Positions 6,166 to 8,331 of a DNA stretch of 8,331 nt are shown here, piece by piece. This stretch comes from Candidatus Zixiibacteriota bacterium (GTDB taxonomy: Bacteria > Zixibacteria > MSB-5A5 > GN15 > JAAZOE01). The DNA is taken from positions 1 through 8,331 of the forward strand of contig JAUUYJ010000104.1 of assembly GCA_030588275.1 (NCBI GenBank), written 5' to 3'. The translations under genes and the position numbers were made by a program. Numbering within the stretch: position 1 is the stretch's first letter; the number at the start of each line of letters is the position of its first letter. The notes below the pieces were generated by a model that was not told where the DNA came from, ran no database searches, and saw only the letters and a program-made list of their open reading frames with translations.

Positions 6166-7010
6166 TGGCTTCGTTTAAGATAATTTTTATAGCAGATGTT
6201 GTTGGAAAACCGGGGCGACATATTCTGTCGCAAATGGTTCGTCGGCTGAAATATAAGTATGAGGCCGATTATGTCATCGCCAATACCGAAAATGCGGCGG
6301 GCGGATTTGGAATCACTCCGGAGATGGCCCGTAAGGTCTTTTCGTATGGGGTCGATTGCCAAACCTCGGGAAATCATATATGGGATCGCCATGAGATTGG
6401 GGATTACCTAAAAAAAGAACCGCGCCTTTTGCGTCCGGCCAATTACCCTCAGGCACCGGGGTCCGGTTTTTATCTGACCGATGTGGGTGATTATAAATTG
6501 GCGGTTATCAATTTGATGGGACGGACCTTCATGAAGGATATTGATTGTCCGTTTCGGACCTCCGATTGGATTATGGCTCAGGTACGAAATAAGGCAGATA
6601 TGATTTTTGTCGATATGCATGCCGAAGCGACCTCGGAGAAATTGGCGATGTGGCATTACCTTGATGGTGTGGTCTCGGTTGTTGTCGGTACGCATACTCA
6701 CGTGCAAACGGCCGATGAACGGATATCTGAAAAGGGGACCGCATATATCACCGATTGTGGAATGACCGGCCCGTACGATTCGATTTTAGGGATGAAAAAA
6801 GAAGGGGCATTGGGACGGTTTTTGTCTGGGATGCCGCGCCGCCTGACGGTAGCTGAAGGAGATGTAAAAATATCGGGAGTGATCGTTGATATTGATCCAA
6901 CCCAGAGTGGTAAGGCAACCAGTATAGAGAGGTTTTCGGTGGCTTTGGATTTGACTCTGCCATTGAGAAATCCTGAAGAGGAGATAGTCGATGCCGGCGA
7001 AGCTGATTGA
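6165..7010 (+). CDS. ymdB: YmdB-family metallophosphoesterase (TIGR00282 type)
   Basis: A 281-residue calcineurin-like phosphoesterase. In Bacillus subtilis YmdB acts on 2',3'-cyclic nucleotides in vitro and influences the choice between biofilm and motility; the physiological substrate is not settled. The di-metal ligands appear complete: D11 (FIADVVGKPGR), E42 and N43 (NTENAAGG), N70 with catalytic-type H71 (GNHIWDR), H152 (VDMHAEATSEK), and H177 and H179 (GTHTHVQTAD). The offset from the B. subtilis residues is a constant two or three. GTAYITDCGMTGPYDSILGM (191-210) is a further family signature. The start overlaps the rny stop by one base, with GGAG at 6150-6153. The protein is about 17 residues longer than B. 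subtilis YmdB, and its acidic tail is encoded over the folD ribosome binding site and start codon. It is probably translated together with RNase Y and linked to RNA turnover. Confidence 0.93.
   Translation: MASFKIIFIADVVGKPGRHILSQMVRRLKYKYEADYVIANTENAAGGFGITPEMARKVFSYGVDCQTSGNHIWDRHEIGDYLKKEPRLLRPANYPQAPGSGFYLTDVGDYKLAVINLMGRTFMKDIDCPFRTSDWIMAQVRNKADMIFVDMHAEATSEKLAMWHYLDGVVSVVVGTHTHVQTADERISEKGTAYITDCGMTGPYDSILGMKKEGALGRFLSGMPRRLTVAEGDVKISGVIVDIDPTQSGKATSIERFSVALDLTLPLRNPEEEIVDAGEAD
6977..6983 (+). promoter_or_regulatory. Shine-Dalgarno sequence of folD, inside the ymdB gene
   Basis: AGAGGAG lies 7 bases before the ATG at 6991 and is within the last codons of ymdB (its E-E-E stretch). It fixes the folD start despite the 20-base overlap of the two genes. 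Confidence 0.75.
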
Positions 7011-7875
7011 TGGTAAGGCGATTGCCAAAGATGTAAAGAATGAACTGAAGAAGCAGATTGCGGAGCTTGACAAAAAGGGGATACGTCCCGGTTTGGCGGC
7101 AGTTTTGGTCGGCGATGATCCGGCCTCGCATGTATATGTTCGCAACAAAGAACGAGCCTGCAAAAAAATCGGTGTCTATAGCGAAGTTATTAAGAAACCG
7201 GCGGAGACCACCGCCGAAGAGTTGTCTGAGTTAATTGCCGATTTAAATAACCGCTCAGACATTCATGGGATTCTCATTCAATCTCCCTTACCGAGTCATA
7301 TCAACGAGATGGATATGATCCTCAAAGTTGATCCTCTTAAAGATGTCGATGGCTTCCATCCTCTCAACGCCGGGCATATGATGCTTGGTTCTCCAATTTT
7401 TCTTCCGTGTACGCCGTTTGGGATCATCAGAATGCTCGACGCCATTGGAGCCTCACCTCGGGGGAAAAAGGTTGTTATTCTGGGTCGAGGAAATATCGTT
7501 GGCAAGCCGTTGGCAGTAATTCTGATGCAGAAATGGGAAGGTTGTAACGCCACCGTGACCGTCTGTCATACCGGAACTGCTGATATTATTGGTGAAGCCA
7601 AACAGGCAGATATCCTGATCGCGGCGATGGGGCGGCCCAAATTTGTGACAGCAGAAATGGTCAAAGAAGGGGCGACGATCATTGATGTCGGAGTTAATCG
7701 GGTCGAAGATCCAAAATCTGCCAAAGGTTATTATCTGTGCGGGGATGTCGATTTTGATGCCTGCCTTGAAAAGGCGAGTGCGATAACTCCGGTCCCGGGT
7801 GGTGTTGGTCCGATGACAATTGCCATGTTGTTGTATAATACGGTCAGGGCGGCGAGGATAAGCTCCTCAATCTGA
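6991..7875 (+). CDS. folD: Bifunctional methylenetetrahydrofolate dehydrogenase / methenyltetrahydrofolate cyclohydrolase
   Basis: A 294-residue cytosolic enzyme that oxidises 5,10-methylene-THF to 5,10-methenyl-THF with NADP and hydrolyses it to 10-formyl-THF, feeding purine and formyl-methionine synthesis. The catalytic half holds VGDDPASHVYVRNK (40-53), with Y49 and catalytic K53, then Q97 in ILIQSPLP, and D118 and D120 in KDVDGFHP. PCTPFG (139-144) leads into the Rossmann half, with ILGRGNIVGKP (163-173), TVTVCHTGT (188-196) and IDVGVNR (231-237). The C-terminal signature is ITPVPGGVGPMTIAML (265-280). The nucleotide loop reads GRGN where many homologues have GRSN; glycine there is also known to me from actinobacterial FolD, so activity is not in doubt. 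The start is supported by a strong ribosome binding site within ymdB. It is the last gene before a non-coding stretch and so probably ends the operon. Confidence 0.97.
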   Translation: MPAKLIDGKAIAKDVKNELKKQIAELDKKGIRPGLAAVLVGDDPASHVYVRNKERACKKIGVYSEVIKKPAETTAEELSELIADLNNRSDIHGILIQSPLPSHINEMDMILKVDPLKDVDGFHPLNAGHMMLGSPIFLPCTPFGIIRMLDAIGASPRGKKVVILGRGNIVGKPLAVILMQKWEGCNATVTVCHTGTADIIGEAKQADILIAAMGRPKFVTAEMVKEGATIIDVGVNRVEDPKSAKGYYLCGDVDFDACLEKASAITPVPGGVGPMTIAMLLYNTVRAARISSSI

Positions 7876-7923
7876 GATCATTACGGAGAAATTGCGAACC
7901 ATTGATGCAAGTGATGCTCAGAT
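7870..7923 (+). repeat. Widely spaced inverted repeat spanning the folD stop
   Basis: ATCTGAG (7870-7876, containing the folD TGA) is the exact reverse complement of CTCAGAT (7917-7923), 40 bases apart. A weaker TCAG/CTGA pair (7919-7922 with 7927-7930) followed by TCTTTG lies at the same place. Neither has the G-C-rich stem and U-run of a standard intrinsic terminator, so I record it as a possible 3' structure only. Confidence 0.25.
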
Positions 7924-8245
7924 GAACTGATCTTTGTATGTGATATTTTGGTGCAGATTTCTTTCTAATAATACCGCTGAGATGTCCATATTTTGCACAA
8001 GAATGCATACTGTAAATTCGTCTATATTAATGGTACAACATGATTATCTCCTAAGCCATCTATTCTTTGATATTCGACCTCTTTCATCTCTATCTGTTTC
8101 AACAGGATAGGCGCGTGAAACGGGGTTTAAGCTCAAAAATGGAAGGTCATTTCAATTTTTACGTTGAGTCGATGGTAATTCTTGATAGGGCATATATTTT
8201 GCTTCATTCTGGTTACGAGGTGAGGACAGCCCCATATCGAAATTT
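7876..8245. other. Non-coding, AT-rich intergenic stretch of 370 bases
   Basis: No reading frame here looks like a protein on either strand. The longest plus-strand candidate (8067-8261) starts at TTG without a ribosome binding site and overlaps the next gene. The base composition is visibly richer in A and T than the flanking genes. I see no tRNA (no T-loop-like GGTTCGANTCC), no clear intrinsic terminator and no recognised riboswitch. It contains three copies of ATATTTTG (7943, 7988 and 8194) and a small structured segment at 8090-8128. It must hold the end of the folD transcript and the promoter of the gene at 8246, but I cannot pick out a confident -35/-10 pair. Confidence 0.6.
8090..8121 (+). 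repeat. Overlapping inverted repeats upstream of the last gene
   Basis: CTATCTGT (8090-8097) pairs with ACAGGATAG (8102-8110) as an eight-pair stem with one bulged G and a TTCA loop. An alternative pairs GTTTCA (8096-8101) with TGAAAC (8116-8121). A third pairs AAAC (8118-8121) with GTTT (8125-8128) across GGG. The alternatives share bases. There is no U-run after them. They may be part of a 5' leader of the gene at 8246 or a protein binding site; the function is unknown. Confidence 0.3.
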
Positions 8246-8331
8246 ATGCGTATCTTATTAACAATCATATTGTTGACTGTTAGTTCCTGGTCTGTTGTCT
8301 GGGGACAGGGGAGTGCTGTGCAGTTTTCCGA
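8246..8331 (+). CDS. Putative exported protein, N-terminus only (3' truncated by window)
   Basis: Starting at ATG 8246, 28 complete codons are open to the window edge. The peptide begins MRILLTIILLTVSSWSVVWG and continues with QGSAVQFS. A positive residue at position 2, a hydrophobic core of about 16 residues and V-W-G before Q form a plausible Sec signal peptide cleaved after residue 20. There is no cysteine, so it is not an obvious lipoprotein. The protein would therefore be exported to the periplasm, outer membrane or outside. It is the only in-frame ATG, GTG or TTG start after the stop codon at 8186-8188. No Shine-Dalgarno sequence lies at the right distance; GAGGTGAGG at 8217-8225 is 20 bases away. 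The mature protein is not visible, so no function can be given. It is separated from folD by a long gap and is probably a different transcription unit. Confidence 0.6.
   Translation, partial: MRILLTIILLTVSSWSVVWGQGSAVQFS

Noticed and set aside
6748..7163. Two overlapping minus-strand ORFs across the ymdB-folD junction
   Set aside because: They lie in two different frames antisense to conserved ymdB and folD motifs, with no start signals.
7499..7520. FolD nucleotide loop GRGN in place of GRSN as a sign of lost NADP binding
   Set aside because: Glycine at this position occurs in other bacterial FolD proteins as I recall them, and all other motifs are intact.
8029..8052. Minus-strand GGAGAT ribosome binding site with ATG, suggesting a divergent small gene
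   Set aside because: The reading frame ends after four codons (MLYH, then TAA).
8067..8261. 64-codon plus-strand ORF in the intergenic stretch
   Set aside because: It starts at TTG without a Shine-Dalgarno sequence, has no recognisable family pattern, and overlaps the more convincing signal-peptide gene at 8246.

Overview
The window is a compact, almost entirely plus-strand housekeeping cluster from a free-living bacterium. Gene order is rpmI (3' end only), rplT, pheS, pheT, a ZapB-like coiled-coil gene, zapA, rny, a YmdB-family phosphoesterase gene, folD, then an AT-rich stretch of about 370 bases without a convincing gene, and the first 28 codons of a putative exported protein. The combination of ZapA and ZapB-like proteins with RNase Y and YmdB, and a PheS whose motif 2 region reads ARSFCVFHQ rather than the THxPxFHQ form of E. 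coli, points away from Gammaproteobacteria. It suggests the FCB superphylum or a related candidate lineage (Zixibacteria-like), or a deltaproteobacterium-like group. This placement is an inference from gene order and motifs recalled from memory, not from a search.

Region by region: bases 1-3858 are a translation block, with ribosomal proteins L35 and L20 followed by both subunits of phenylalanyl-tRNA synthetase. Gaps are 7-10 bases, consistent with one transcript. Bases 3862-4508 are a cell-division pair. The ZapB-like gene follows pheT after 3 bases. A TTGACA-containing promoter candidate and a structured leader then precede zapA. Bases 4597-7010 are an RNA-decay pair: RNase Y and YmdB overlap by one base (TAATG). 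folD overlaps the end of the ymdB gene by 20 bases and has its own strong Shine-Dalgarno sequence inside ymdB. Bases 7876-8245 look non-coding, with a few small inverted repeats. A new gene with a signal peptide starts at 8246 and runs off the window.

Together the genes link charging of tRNA-Phe and ribosome assembly, Z-ring assembly, bulk mRNA turnover and one-carbon metabolism, all growth-rate-related functions. I see no mobile element, CRISPR array, tRNA or rRNA, and no clear sign of horizontal transfer. I did not find a convincing new biological system. The points most worth a second look are the zapA leader, which can fold two mutually exclusive hairpins directly upstream of the start codon, and the unexplained non-coding stretch downstream of folD.
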